DNA from: an uncultured Aquimarina sp.
GTDB taxonomy: Bacteria > Bacteroidota > Bacteroidia > Flavobacteriales > Flavobacteriaceae
Direction of reading: 5' to 3'
Assembly: GCA_947496705.1 (NCBI GenBank)
Contig: CANMDW010000021.1
Coordinates: 1 to 64,000, forward strand
Length of the DNA: 64,000 nt
Both the position numbers and the translations under genes were made by a program. How positions within the stretch are numbered: the stretch's first letter is position 1; every line of letters starts with the position of its first letter. Under the pieces are notes generated by a model. It did not search any database and was not told the origin of the DNA. It saw only the letters and a program-made list of their open reading frames with translations. Positions 45,001 to 53,711 of this stretch are shown piece after piece.

Positions 45001-46156
45001 TTCCAGATTTTATAACTTTTTGAAGATACATAGGGCTTTGCAGATTACTTCTTTCTTCGAGTTCTATAAATGTATTTTGAGACTGCAGAGGATCGTATTG
45101 AAATAACCCCTTTGAGCCATAAAACCAGATAATCTTTCTTGAATCGATAAAAGAAACCCCTCGTACAATGCCTTTGGCCGGGTTATGGTCTATGATCTTT
45201 TCTATGTTTTCGGAAAGAATATTGTACTGTATTACCCCATGTGAAGTAGTAATCCATAAGCTTCCTTCTTTTACTTTGTAAATATCAAGGATCAAATAAT
45301 GTGATTTTGGGAAGTGTTTTTTTAAAGGTTGATGAAATGCTTTGGTTTGTTTATTAAACACGAGGAACCCTTCTTCCCAGGTACCAAGATATACTTCTTC
45401 TTCCGAGGCATAAATCTTACGTATTCGGTTGTGTGCTGCCTCGGGATTATTATTATAAACATAAACCTCATATTCTTTTGAGAAGGTATCGAAACGTATC
45501 AGGCCGGCCAAGGTACCTAACCAAAAAACTTTACTATTTTGGGGATCTTTGGTAATGGCAACAATACTATTGAGGTTTGTGTCTTCCTTTTGCTGTTTAT
45601 TACAAAATGTAAATGTTTGTTGATTAGAATTTTTTGCGTCAATTCGAATCAGGCCTCGGTTTTGATTTGTGGTCCACAAGTATTGATCCTCATCAAATAA
45701 AATATCTTTGACTCTTTTGTTTTCCTGGAGCATCAGCATATTTTCCTTACCGAAACTAATATCTTCTATCGAAGATCTGAAAATACCTTTTTCTCCCCCC
45801 ATCCATATATTATCTCCTGATTCATCAATAACCAAAGCATTGACAATTCCTATTTCCAGTGGTATTGTATCTTTATAATAATATCTGAAATTGGTAAAAT
45901 GATTCCCGTCATATCGCGATACCCCATCGCCTGTTGCCAACCATAAAAATCCAAACTTATCTTCTTGTATATCTGTTATATAGTTTGATGGCAAACCATT
46001 GTCTTCAGTATAATTTATAATATCATTAAAATGAGAAACTTCTATTTGTGCAATGCCATTTTGACAACACATCTTCAACAAAATAATATATATGATAAGC
46101 TTCTGCATTCTTTGCATCTGAAAATTAACCCATACCTGGATACCTGTTTTATCCAA
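42059..46156 (-). CDS. Hybrid two-component system protein (propeller-HisKA-REC-AraC)
   Basis: This 1365-residue one-protein signalling system begins with an N-terminal signal or anchor (starts at Met1, Met14 or Met17 are possible). Regulator propeller repeats follow (about 50-720, with DNGLPSNYITDIQEDKFGFL), then a Y_Y_Y domain (about 725-790) and a membrane segment near 800. The histidine kinase has phospho-acceptor His861 (FFANISHEFRTP) and an ATPase part (DTGKGISEDQLPLIFDRFY). The receiver has Asp1162 (LIITDLMMPQMDG), and an AraC-type helix-turn-helix ends the protein (about 1265-1360). Such proteins sense periplasmic ligands, often oligosaccharides, and drive nearby genes. No polysaccharide locus is beside it here, so its target is unknown. 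Confidence 0.92.
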   Translation of the reverse strand: MDKTGIQVWVNFQMQRMQKLIIYIILLKMCCQNGIAQIEVSHFNDIINYTEDNGLPSNYITDIQEDKFGFLWLATGDGVSRYDGNHFTNFRYYYKDTIPLEIGIVNALVIDESGDNIWMGGEKGIFRSSIEDISFGKENMLMLQENKRVKDILFDEDQYLWTTNQNRGLIRIDAKNSNQQTFTFCNKQQKEDTNLNSIVAITKDPQNSKVFWLGTLAGLIRFDTFSKEYEVYVYNNNPEAAHNRIRKIYASEEEVYLGTWEEGFLVFNKQTKAFHQPLKKHFPKSHYLILDIYKVKEGSLWITTSHGVIQYNILSENIEKIIDHNPAKGIVRGVSFIDSRKIIWFYGSKGLFQYDPLQSQNTFIELEERSNLQSPMYLQKVIKSGRYFYAVGHASSGIYKIDPTDYAFEILKIPYLKHIEGSGYHIADMIEMNDGRFLILSLKKLVLFDPKTQKFEKSPLQIPHSSPTLRKVVKDRFGNFWIGTRHGGLYCLNYNDLTITNYKEQFNEFEDGNHVWMEYLFIDSQDRLWIRTASYLSVMDLNTRAIQNLRPDKNGTVYFNTGGFQEDDDGRIWVTGHEEGMGFINPKNLNKGICHQIDGYYNKLYENNENQIWAVGKNLGLLNTRKMTHKDIMLNLRGNKLRVGGPVIKNKKKEFIIGCDNGILIYNPEKEEIQKELPIPYIRKVTSDGNIVYEGNSLTKKDFKFDSGTKHVAVNISSLGFRLSDQVSYKYKLQKQWIDVGESQEINFTNLTHGDYVLKIKAFNTQGIYNQKPVEYIFEILPAWYNTWWAYTTYIVSLLTIIIVIVKQRSAKFQKEKDVLEAAVKMRTAEIIEKNSQLELQAKKLREMDKVKSRFFANISHEFRTPITLIKGPLSAAVKKEDKRLSLEQIKMIDRNADRLLRLVNQLLDLSKLDAGSLQIELEEGDLYYFLRAICSSFHSHARQRNIGYTTAISAEILIARFDHDKLEKIIYNLLSNAFKYSPDYSEVNFSVLIEHDILNLTVSDTGKGISEDQLPLIFDRFYQVDDSSVRDHEGTGIGLSLTKELLTLMEGEIVVDSKLHKGTTFRVAIPIKIIEVYGTEKHESGILQNKKQIINQVEENKLFDREHIKNAPIILVVEDNEDMRRYIISGLSTQFRVLEAVHGGVGLEIARREIPDLIITDLMMPQMDGISLCKNIRSDEKTSHIPMIMLTAKAQKESKIKGLIHGVDDYLTKPFDNEELLIRVQNLIDQRKKLRALYSSQISIEPKQIMVTTVDEDFLDRVLQFIDQRLSDPEFGVKELQKKVAMSKTQLHRKMKALTDQAPGEFLRNYRLKRATQLLSIQRENIAQIAFAVGFNSPSYFTKCFKNFYGVSPSDFIEKEKIDI

Positions 46157-46685
46157 TTACATACATTCTTTGTTGTAAAATGACTCTTTGACCCTTTTAT
46201 AAAAGATCCACTTTTTTATTAAAAGTTACCCATAATGGTATTTAACATTTAATCTGAGCTGAATGGCAGATCGCATTCGGAATAATGTTATACTAAAATA
46301 TATGGAAATTTGCTTTAAACAAAAAAAACCAGGATGATAAAACATCCTGGTATTGTTTTAATAACCTACGCTCTGCAAACATAGGTGTCATAAAACCCCA
46401 AAAAAACTATTTTTATACCCGGATTTTGGATAAAAATCCTTACCCAAATTGCCAGGATATATGTCTCTTCATCACAAAACACATGTTTTGTGACTAGAAA
46501 AATAAGACATTGCTTTGTATTCTTAGTCCCGAATTATTGAATTTCAATAAAATGACACTTCAAATGAAGTACAGATTTGTTGAAACAAAAAAACCAAGAA
46601 GCAAAAAACATCCTGGTTTTGATTTAGTTGTTCTATTTTTAGAGCACAAATGTTTGATACACCTCTAAAAAACTACTTTCTTTAT
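46157..46685. other. Intergenic DNA with terminator-like hairpins and a possible gene relic
   Basis: No intact gene was found. Two hairpins of the type that follow the small peptides lie at 46328-46351 and about 46590-46622. The stretch just upstream of each on the minus strand is similar (a T-run, then TTTGTGCTCTA or TTTGCAGAGCGTA). This suggests a second, decayed peptide locus between 46352 and 46587. Confidence 0.4.
46328..46351 (-). terminator. Terminator hairpin ACCAGGATG/CATCCTGGT
   Basis: A perfect 9-bp stem with a 6-base loop, followed on the minus strand by ten T. It resembles the terminator of the peptide cluster at 35875-35905. Confidence 0.75.
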
Positions 46686-46841
46686 CTAAATTGAACACAG
46701 TTCAACACATTCGCGAGCTGGGCGTCCTGATCTTCTGCAACCTTTGTAGCACCAAATATCAAGATCATGATGGCCTCCCTGAATTGATTTCTGTGCGATC
46801 TTGCTAATAGTTTTCACTCCATTTAATTTTAGAATTTTCAT
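46686..46841 (-). CDS. Four-cysteine small peptide with GG leader (peptide 4)
   Basis: I place the start at the ATG at 46841, eleven codons inside the longer frame, because the product then begins MKILKLNGVKTISKIAQKSI like the three peptides near 36 kb. The leader ends QGG at 21-23. The 51-residue product has Cys31, Cys35, Cys45 and Cys49, a CX3C-X9-CX3C pattern close to peptide 3. It lies downstream of the P450 gene on the same strand, 355 bp away. The role is unknown. Confidence 0.65.
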   Translation of the reverse strand: MKILKLNGVKTISKIAQKSIQGGHHDLDIWCYKGCRRSGRPARECVELCSI

Positions 46842-47196
46842 AATTTTTGGATTATTATAAATAGTATTTCCCAAACCTTTTTAAGACACTTGGGTATATG
46901 TCTGTAATAAAAAGCAATTGTTTTATGGATAGAAAAGTAAAGTATTCGATATTATGAAGAGTCCCAAAAAATTGAAATTCAAAAAAACGATACTCCAAAA
47001 AGCGATGGTCTTGTTTAAATATTAAAAACCGGGATGTCTTGAACCCCGGGTTTTGCTGTATAACCTATATATAGAGAAGTGGTTTAATTTTTTTTGTCTG
47101 CCTAGCGGCAAACCAGGCAGGCTGGTCGGTAGACAGGCAAAAAAGTTTAAACCACTTCATTGAATGAAGTTATTAAAAATATGACATGTCAAATTT
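46842..47196. other. Intergenic DNA with two hairpins, no gene
   Basis: It contains a CCGGG-type hairpin near 47030-47055 and the inverted repeat at 47076-47158. A 22-codon frame on the plus strand at 46954 is too short to support. Confidence 0.5.
47076..47158. repeat. Inverted repeat with GC-rich centre
   Basis: GAAGTGGTTTAA (47076-47087) is inverted at 47147-47158, and pairing continues imperfectly inward. The centre holds GCCTAGCGGC and CCAGGCAGGC words. It may also end the P450 transcript. Confidence 0.65.
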
Positions 47197-48528
47197 TTAC
47201 CGGGAGGTACAGGTTATTGAAGCATTCTGGGGTTTTAAAGTAATCAAAGGTTTGATCTCTATCCTATTGAGGTTGGTTTGAATTTTATATTTCCGAACTA
47301 ATTTGCTAACCGCCAGAATCATTTCATACATGGCAAAATTATTGCCTATACACATTCTGGGGCCAGCACCAAAGGGAAAATACCAGTTGGCATATTCTTT
47401 TTTATCGATACCAGGATCAAACCTATCGGGATTAAAGCTTTCGGAATCGTTCCAAAAACCCTTATGCCTATGTACCTCAAAAAACGAAATGAGAATCATC
47501 GTTCCTTTTTTTAAGGTAAGCTGATCATATATATCATCTTCAATAGCTACCCGATCTGAAAAATAAGCCGGAGGATACAATCGCATAGACTCTTCTATAC
47601 ATTGTTTGGTATATTGATATTTTGCTATCTGTTCTATCGGTGATACATCATTCATAGGGCCCGAGACTTCTTCATATACTCTTTCCTGAATTTCTGGGTG
47701 AAGTGCCAGTAAAAACAATGTAAAGGTTAACGCGTTTGAAGTTGTTTCATGTCCTGCTGTAAAAAGGATGAGAATTTCGTCTATCAGCTGCTCGTTATCC
47801 ATTACACTACCATCTTCATACCTGGATGCCAAAAGCATGTCTAACAGATCATCATAGGTTGTGTTGGATTTTTTGCGTTCTTCTATGATGGTATTCAAAA
47901 TATCTCTGGCCTCTTGCGTGAGGGTAAGTGTCTTCTTAATCTTCCCGCTTAAGTGAAACCACCACAGCTTATAGGGTTGTCTTATTTCTTTGATCAATGA
48001 TTTCTGAGCAGTCTCGGTTATATATTGTAACCGGGCAATGGTTTCCCCTGTATCGGTATAGCTAAATAATGATTTTGCCACCACCTTAAAAGCCAAATCA
48101 TTCATTAAAGGAAAAATATCTATAGTTTTACCTGGTTCGATTCTCAAAAATTCCTGTTCAATTACATCTTCCATTGTATGTATTATCGACTCCAGCTTTT
48201 TTTTATGAAATGCAGGTTGGATCAAACGTCTTTGCTTCAGCCATTTTTCACCGTTCGAAGTTAATAACCCTTCTCCTACATACCTGGCCAAATCTCTGGT
48301 CTGTAAAGTGGATTTTTGATAATTTCTATGATTTTTTTGCAGCATATACCTGGCAAAACCGGCATCACGAGTAAATATTACCGTTTTACCCATACCCAAC
48401 CGAACTTTAAAAATATCGCCATGCTTCTCAAAATTTTTATGATGAAAAGGAAGCGGGTTCTTAAGAATACGACTTGCATTAATAAGTACTCTAAAAAAAG
48501 AAACTGTCGGAATTCGTTTAGCAGACAT
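47197..48528 (-). CDS. Cytochrome P450
   Basis: The 443-residue length is that of soluble bacterial P450s. The I-helix oxygen-binding motif is AGHETTSNAL, the ExxR motif is in IEESMRLYPP, and the heme loop FGAGPRMCIGNNFA carries the thiolate ligand Cys393. The sequence style is that of the CYP4/CYP102-like group. Its substrate cannot be read, and it needs separate redox partners. It follows the amidohydrolase gene by 19 bp, so the two are probably co-transcribed. Confidence 0.93.
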   Translation of the reverse strand: MSAKRIPTVSFFRVLINASRILKNPLPFHHKNFEKHGDIFKVRLGMGKTVIFTRDAGFARYMLQKNHRNYQKSTLQTRDLARYVGEGLLTSNGEKWLKQRRLIQPAFHKKKLESIIHTMEDVIEQEFLRIEPGKTIDIFPLMNDLAFKVVAKSLFSYTDTGETIARLQYITETAQKSLIKEIRQPYKLWWFHLSGKIKKTLTLTQEARDILNTIIEERKKSNTTYDDLLDMLLASRYEDGSVMDNEQLIDEILILFTAGHETTSNALTFTLFLLALHPEIQERVYEEVSGPMNDVSPIEQIAKYQYTKQCIEESMRLYPPAYFSDRVAIEDDIYDQLTLKKGTMILISFFEVHRHKGFWNDSESFNPDRFDPGIDKKEYANWYFPFGAGPRMCIGNNFAMYEMILAVSKLVRKYKIQTNLNRIEIKPLITLKPQNASITCTSR

Positions 48529-48547
48529 ATCAACTTTTATCGCTACT

Positions 48548-50557
48548 TTATTTGAAATATTTCACCCCGATAGCATCATATAATTTTTTGGGATGATATA
48601 TCTTTCCATTTTTAATGGTAAGCACTACCTTTCTGATATCACTTATATCTTCAGCCGGATTTCCATCAATTAATATCAAGTCGGCTAATTTACCTGCTTC
48701 AACTGCACCCAAATTATCATTTACTCCTGCAACTTCTGCAGCAACAGAAGTTGCTATCTTCAGCACTTCAGAAGCTGGTATTCCTGCTTTTACATAACTT
48801 TCCATTTCGGTATGGAGTGCAAATCCAGCCATAGCATCTGTTCCTGCTACAATCGTTACTCCATGATCATACAATTGTTTTACAATCCCCAATAATTTAT
48901 CATAAGAGGCTTTGTATTGTTGTTCTTTTCCATCTGGAATAGGAAGCCCCCCTGAATAGTATTGTCTTTGTACACTCAATGGTAATCTATCTAAAATTTT
49001 AACAAAAGAAGGATCAGCCTCTCCAGCTTTGACGGTAAACATTCCTTCAAAAATAGAAACCGTAGGATCAACCACCACATTCTTCTCTTTAAGCAATTTG
49101 ATAAAATCCTTGAACTCTTTTGATTCAAAATCCAGTGTATGAGTATGCTCTGCTACCATCGAGAATCGAAGTGGTTGCCTGGTATCGATAGTGTCTGAAA
49201 GAAAGTTCAAAGCCAGCATATTGATATGCTGTATCTCGTCATATCCACTATGTATTGCTTGCTCTGCGATCATGAAAGCAGGGATATGTCCGCTCACTCT
49301 CATGCCTAGTTCATGTGCTTTATCAGCCAGAGGTTTCACCCATTCGGGATCAATCGAGCTGTACAGTTTAATCTGTGTATATCCTTTGCTATGGTAATCG
49401 ATGATCGCTTTTATTCCTTCTTCGAGGGTGTTAATAATTGAGCCTGTAGGCCCGGCATACGGCCCTGCTTTATCAATAAACCCACTCATTACCAGAACTC
49501 TTGGTCCAACGAGAGTATTGGTCTTAAAATTTTCTTTTAACGCTGGTAAATTAGCAGAGTTCCCTAAATCCCTTACCGAGGTTACCCCTGCGGCCAAATG
49601 CAATATCCCATCGGTTTCGTCAATATGTGTGTGCATATCAAACAATCCCGGAAGTAATGTTTTATTTGCACCATCAATAACGTGCACATCATCACTCTTG
49701 AGGTCGGTATTTGAAACCTTTTCTATCCTATCTCCATTAACAACTACATTCATATTGGGTTTTACGGTTCCCGTTTTGGAATCAAATACGCTCACATTTT
49801 TTATCAATACTTTTTTGGAAGGAATCTCAAACAATGATGCTGACAAGTTCTTTAAATACTCTTCTTCTTTTTGTTTTTGAATAGGCTGCAATTGTTTTGC
49901 TATACTGTCGTACCCTTTTTGAATACAGGTAAACCATGAAGAAGCATACCCAAAAAACCGATCATTTTTATCGATCCAGGCGTATGAAGGTATAAAAGAT
50001 TGCCCTGTAAATTCAATTAATCTAAGATCAATTGAATCATTAATCTTGTGGTTTTCAATAGCAGTAATCTTTATAGAGCCTCCTGGCAACAATTTTATTT
50101 CTTTATTTTCTGAAGCAAGTAATTTTTTAACCAATACATCTGTGGTTCCAAAGGAACTATTAATAGCAGAGAAGAAAGAATTATTATCAAATTTGGTTTC
50201 CCCTTGCTCAGAAGTACTTTTCCACTTTGCAATGCCATTCTCAGTTTTGAAAATCTCACTAACCGTATCTTTTAAATAGTTGTGGCCCAAAATTTCATGA
50301 TATATAATGACGCCGTTATCATTAAGGATCACTTTTTCATCAAAATGAGGGCCTCTGCCTCTATCATTATATTCATAAGCATATTGATACGAACCATCTG
50401 CGTTCTGAGAACTCTTTTGATACCCGGCAAGTTTATCTCCCATATAGATATTATATTCTAAATCCTGATAGGACTCATTGGATTCTTTGGTTTCTTTTTG
50501 ACAGGAAATTATAGCCAGTGATAAGATAGCTATTATAAATTTTGGTAAAGTATTCAT
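48548..50557 (-). CDS. Amidohydrolase-family lipoprotein
   Basis: The 669-residue protein has a lipoprotein signal (Cys19 in AIISCQKE) and a beta-rich N-terminal region of unknown type (about 30-245). A metal-dependent amidohydrolase (imidazolonepropionase/prolidase-like) covers about 250-660: LPGLFDMHTHIDET with the HxH metal site, SGHIPAF, EIQHINM and VAGTDAMAGF with the last metal Asp. It should hydrolyse an amide or cyclic amide at the cell surface or in the periplasm. The N-terminal extension is not part of the usual enzyme. The linked P450 suggests modification of the same compound (inference). Confidence 0.82.
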   Translation of the reverse strand: MNTLPKFIIAILSLAIISCQKETKESNESYQDLEYNIYMGDKLAGYQKSSQNADGSYQYAYEYNDRGRGPHFDEKVILNDNGVIIYHEILGHNYLKDTVSEIFKTENGIAKWKSTSEQGETKFDNNSFFSAINSSFGTTDVLVKKLLASENKEIKLLPGGSIKITAIENHKINDSIDLRLIEFTGQSFIPSYAWIDKNDRFFGYASSWFTCIQKGYDSIAKQLQPIQKQKEEEYLKNLSASLFEIPSKKVLIKNVSVFDSKTGTVKPNMNVVVNGDRIEKVSNTDLKSDDVHVIDGANKTLLPGLFDMHTHIDETDGILHLAAGVTSVRDLGNSANLPALKENFKTNTLVGPRVLVMSGFIDKAGPYAGPTGSIINTLEEGIKAIIDYHSKGYTQIKLYSSIDPEWVKPLADKAHELGMRVSGHIPAFMIAEQAIHSGYDEIQHINMLALNFLSDTIDTRQPLRFSMVAEHTHTLDFESKEFKDFIKLLKEKNVVVDPTVSIFEGMFTVKAGEADPSFVKILDRLPLSVQRQYYSGGLPIPDGKEQQYKASYDKLLGIVKQLYDHGVTIVAGTDAMAGFALHTEMESYVKAGIPASEVLKIATSVAAEVAGVNDNLGAVEAGKLADLILIDGNPAEDISDIRKVVLTIKNGKIYHPKKLYDAIGVKYFK

Positions 50558-50703
50558 GATTAATGTTGTTATATGTGATTAATACTAATAAAAATTTTAA
50601 GAAATTTTATGATCCAGATTCCCGTCCAGATAACTATCGGGACCACGGGAATGATATTTCATCTAAAACCCTGTCTGTGACAGGCCGTAAGGAATTCTAT
50701 TGA

Positions 50704-51726
50704 TTAAAACAACCCTCCTTGTGTTCCACCTTTTATACGTCCTAAATGTTTATAGGCGGCTTCTGTAACTTCACGTCCACGGGGGGTGCGCATTATAAAT
50801 CCTTGTTGAATCAGGAATGGTTCATACACTTCCTCTATGGTTTCTGGGCTTTCGCTTACAGCTGTTGCGATGGTAGTTAATCCCACTGGGCCTCCTTTGA
50901 ATTTATCAATCAAGGTCGTGAGGATCTTATTATCCATTTCATCTAAACCATGCGCATCAACATTAAGCGCTTTTAAGGCAAATTTTGAGATTTCGATATC
51001 GATCTTACCGTTTCCTTTGATTTGCGCAAAATCACGTACTCTACGTAACAGGGCATTAGCAATTCTTGGTGTCCCTCTGCTTCTTCCTGCAATTTCGATT
51101 GCGGCTTCCATAGTAATGGGTACATTGAGTATGTGTGCACTTCTTTCAACTATGGTAGATAATAATTCTGTAGTGTAATACTGTAATCTGGATTGGATAC
51201 CAAAACGTGCCCTCATGGGTGCTGTAAGTAATCCTGATCGGGTTGTAGCACCCACCAAGGTAAACGGATTCAGATTAATCTGCACGGTGCGTGCATTAGG
51301 ACCGCTTTCGATCATGATATCGATTTTGTAGTCCTCCATCGCAGAGTATAAATACTCCTCGACAATCGGGCTTAGCCGGTGAATTTCATCAATAAACAAC
51401 ACATCTCTATCATCAAGATTGGTGAGTAAACCGGCCAAATCCCCTGGTTTATCCAGTACAGGGCCTGAAGTAACTTTAATCCCGACTTCTAATTCATTGG
51501 CCAAAATATGTGCTAAAGTGGTTTTACCTAAACCCGGGGGGCCATGAAATAAAGTATGATCTAAAGCCTCGGTTCTTAAGTTTGCCGCCTGAACAAAAAT
51601 TTGCAGATTTTCTAGCACCTGATCCTGACCCGCAAAATCTTCAAAAGTAAGAGGTCTTAATGCTCTTTCGATATCAAGATCTTCATTAGAAAAATTTTCG
51701 TTTGTAGGGTTTAGGTTTTCGTTCAT
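50704..51726 (-). CDS. ruvB: Holliday junction branch-migration helicase RuvB
   Basis: The 340-residue protein matches RuvB along its whole length: RPLTFEDFAGQ, Walker A GPPGLGKTTL, Walker B VLFIDEIHRL, the TRSGLLTAPMRARFG sensor region and a C-terminal winged helix (QQGFIMRTPRGREVTEAAY). It is the ATP-driven motor that moves Holliday junctions with RuvA. It lies downstream of the oxidase operon but after a terminator, with its own promoter. Confidence 0.97.
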   Translation of the reverse strand: MNENLNPTNENFSNEDLDIERALRPLTFEDFAGQDQVLENLQIFVQAANLRTEALDHTLFHGPPGLGKTTLAHILANELEVGIKVTSGPVLDKPGDLAGLLTNLDDRDVLFIDEIHRLSPIVEEYLYSAMEDYKIDIMIESGPNARTVQINLNPFTLVGATTRSGLLTAPMRARFGIQSRLQYYTTELLSTIVERSAHILNVPITMEAAIEIAGRSRGTPRIANALLRRVRDFAQIKGNGKIDIEISKFALKALNVDAHGLDEMDNKILTTLIDKFKGGPVGLTTIATAVSESPETIEEVYEPFLIQQGFIMRTPRGREVTEAAYKHLGRIKGGTQGGLF

Positions 51727-51774
51727 TGATTCTATATTAAAAAGCTGAACTTCGCATCATATGTAGCTTTAAAA

Positions 51775-51782
51775 CAAATATA
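51775..51782 (-). promoter_or_regulatory. Promoter -7 element of ruvB
   Basis: The minus strand reads TATATTTG (TAnnTTTG), 48 bp upstream of the ruvB ATG and just after the oxidase operon terminator. A TTG -33 is not clear. Confidence 0.5.
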
Positions 51783-51789
51783 GAAAAAG

Positions 51790-51821
51790 AAAAGCCTTTT
51801 CGTATCATGGAAAAGGCTTTT
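51790..51821 (-). terminator. Terminator of the act-cox operon
   Basis: AAAAGCCTTTTC (51790-51801) pairs perfectly with 51810-51821. It lies 22 bp after the coxA stop codon, followed on the minus strand by a T-rich run. Confidence 0.88.
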
Positions 51822-51843
51822 ACATATTTTTAAGCATCGATTA

Positions 51844-53661
51844 TTAATGATGCATTTCTTCTTCTCCTTCTTGTAAAGGTAAGGTTTGAGGAACAAAATC
51901 CTGTCCTGCGATTACATACTCCCCATTCTCTTTGGTTTTACTATAGTCGTAAGGCCATCTGTATACATGAGGAATCTCTCCATGCCAGTTACCATGCATG
52001 TGTTCTATGGGTGCAGTCCACTCAAGTGTATTTGATTTCCACGGATTTTGAATAGTTTTCTTTCCATAGAAAATAGAGCTTATAAAGTTATATAAGAATA
52101 CCAATTGTGCAGCTCCGGTTATTAATGCAAAAACTGTGATCAAAACATTGGTATCTGCCAAGTCATCAAAATATGGGAATGCAGAATTTGTGTAATAACG
52201 TCTTGGCAATCCAGCCATCCCAATAAAGTGCATTGGGAAGAATACTCCATACGCTCCAATGGCAGTCACCCAGAAATGTACATATCCCAGATTTTTATTC
52301 ATCATCTTGCCATACATTTTAGGGAACCAGTGATATACTCCTGCAAATAAACCATATAAGGCCGAAATACCCATCACCAGGTGGAAATGTGCTACTACAA
52401 AGTAGGTATCATGAACATTGATATCCAGTGTGCTATCTCCTAAGATAATTCCTGTAAGCCCTCCTGTGATAAAAGTTGACACCAGGCCTATAGAAAATAA
52501 CATAGCAGGGTTCAACTGCAGATTCCCTTTCCATAAAGTGGTGATATAATTAAATGCTTTTACTGCTGAAGGTATCGCGATCAATAAGGTTGTAAAGGTA
52601 AATACCGAGCCTAAGAACGGATTCATCCCCGAAATAAACATATGATGCCCCCATACAATGGTAGACAAGAATGCGATCGCCAGAATCGAAGCAACCATCG
52701 CCCTGTATCCAAATATGGGTTTACGGGCATTGGTAGCAATAATCTCTGATGTAATTCCCAGTGCAGGTAATAATACGATATATACCTCTGGGTGCCCTAA
52801 AAACCAGAATAAGTGTTCAAAAAGCACTGGTGAACCTCCCTGGTTATGCAATACTTCTCCTGCAATATAGATATCGCTTAAATAGAAAGAAGTACCAAAA
52901 CCTCTATCCATGATCAGCAATAATGCTGCCGACAATAATACAGGAAAAGAAACGACACCAATAATTGCAGTTACAAAAAATGCCCAGATCGTTAATGGTA
53001 ACCGTGTCATTGACATTCCTTTGGTTCTCAGGTTAATTACTGTCACTATATAGTTCAAAGAACCTAATAACGATGAAGCAATAAATATAGCCATAGACAC
53101 CAACCACAATGTCATACCCATTCCAGAACCACCAATAGCTTGTGGTAATGCACTTAACGGCGGATAGACTGTCCATCCTGCAGATGCAGGACCTGCTTCG
53201 GCAAATAAAGACAATATCATGATCACACTACTCAAAAAGAATAACCAGTATGATATCATATTTAAGAATCCCGAAGCCATATCACGCGCTCCGATCTGTA
53301 ATGGGATCAATAAATTACTAAACGTACCACTAAGCCCCGCGGTGAGGACAAAGAATACCATAATAGTACCATGTATTGTTACCAAAGCCAGATAAATACC
53401 AGGATCCATTATTCCATCGGCTCCAAATTTACCTAATAATACTTCATAGATGGTAAATTGATGGTCTGGCCATGCCAATTGCATTCTAAATAAAAGTGAC
53501 ATTGCGATACCAATAATACCCATGATCAAACCAGTAATTAAATACTGTTTAGAGATCATTTTATGGTCTTGACTAAAAATATATTTAGTGATAAACGTCT
53601 CTTTATGATGCCCGTGATCGTCGTGCCCGTGATCGTGGTTATCTCCTTGATGTGCTGACAT
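51844..53661 (-). CDS. coxA: Cytochrome c oxidase subunit I
   Basis: The 605-residue heme-copper oxidase subunit has 12 or more membrane segments and the canonical sites: the CuB/Tyr region WFLGHPEVYIVLLPALG, WGHHMFISGMNP, and heme ligands in VAHFHLVMG. The Glu before VYI marks the proton-pumping type with the cross-linked Tyr. A His-rich N-terminus (HDHGHDDHGHH) is seen, as in other flavobacteria. It reduces oxygen to water. It is the last gene of the operon; no subunit III gene is in the window. Confidence 0.95.
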   Translation of the reverse strand: MSAHQGDNHDHGHDDHGHHKETFITKYIFSQDHKMISKQYLITGLIMGIIGIAMSLLFRMQLAWPDHQFTIYEVLLGKFGADGIMDPGIYLALVTIHGTIMVFFVLTAGLSGTFSNLLIPLQIGARDMASGFLNMISYWLFFLSSVIMILSLFAEAGPASAGWTVYPPLSALPQAIGGSGMGMTLWLVSMAIFIASSLLGSLNYIVTVINLRTKGMSMTRLPLTIWAFFVTAIIGVVSFPVLLSAALLLIMDRGFGTSFYLSDIYIAGEVLHNQGGSPVLFEHLFWFLGHPEVYIVLLPALGITSEIIATNARKPIFGYRAMVASILAIAFLSTIVWGHHMFISGMNPFLGSVFTFTTLLIAIPSAVKAFNYITTLWKGNLQLNPAMLFSIGLVSTFITGGLTGIILGDSTLDINVHDTYFVVAHFHLVMGISALYGLFAGVYHWFPKMYGKMMNKNLGYVHFWVTAIGAYGVFFPMHFIGMAGLPRRYYTNSAFPYFDDLADTNVLITVFALITGAAQLVFLYNFISSIFYGKKTIQNPWKSNTLEWTAPIEHMHGNWHGEIPHVYRWPYDYSKTKENGEYVIAGQDFVPQTLPLQEGEEEMHH

Positions 53662-53711
53662 ACCGCTATTTCTTTTTTAATATACTATATTAATTTTTTT
53701 CTTTTTCTTTC

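Noticed and set aside
46954..47025. 22-codon plus-strand frame rich in Lys
   Set aside because: Too short, and no leader or homologue was recognised.
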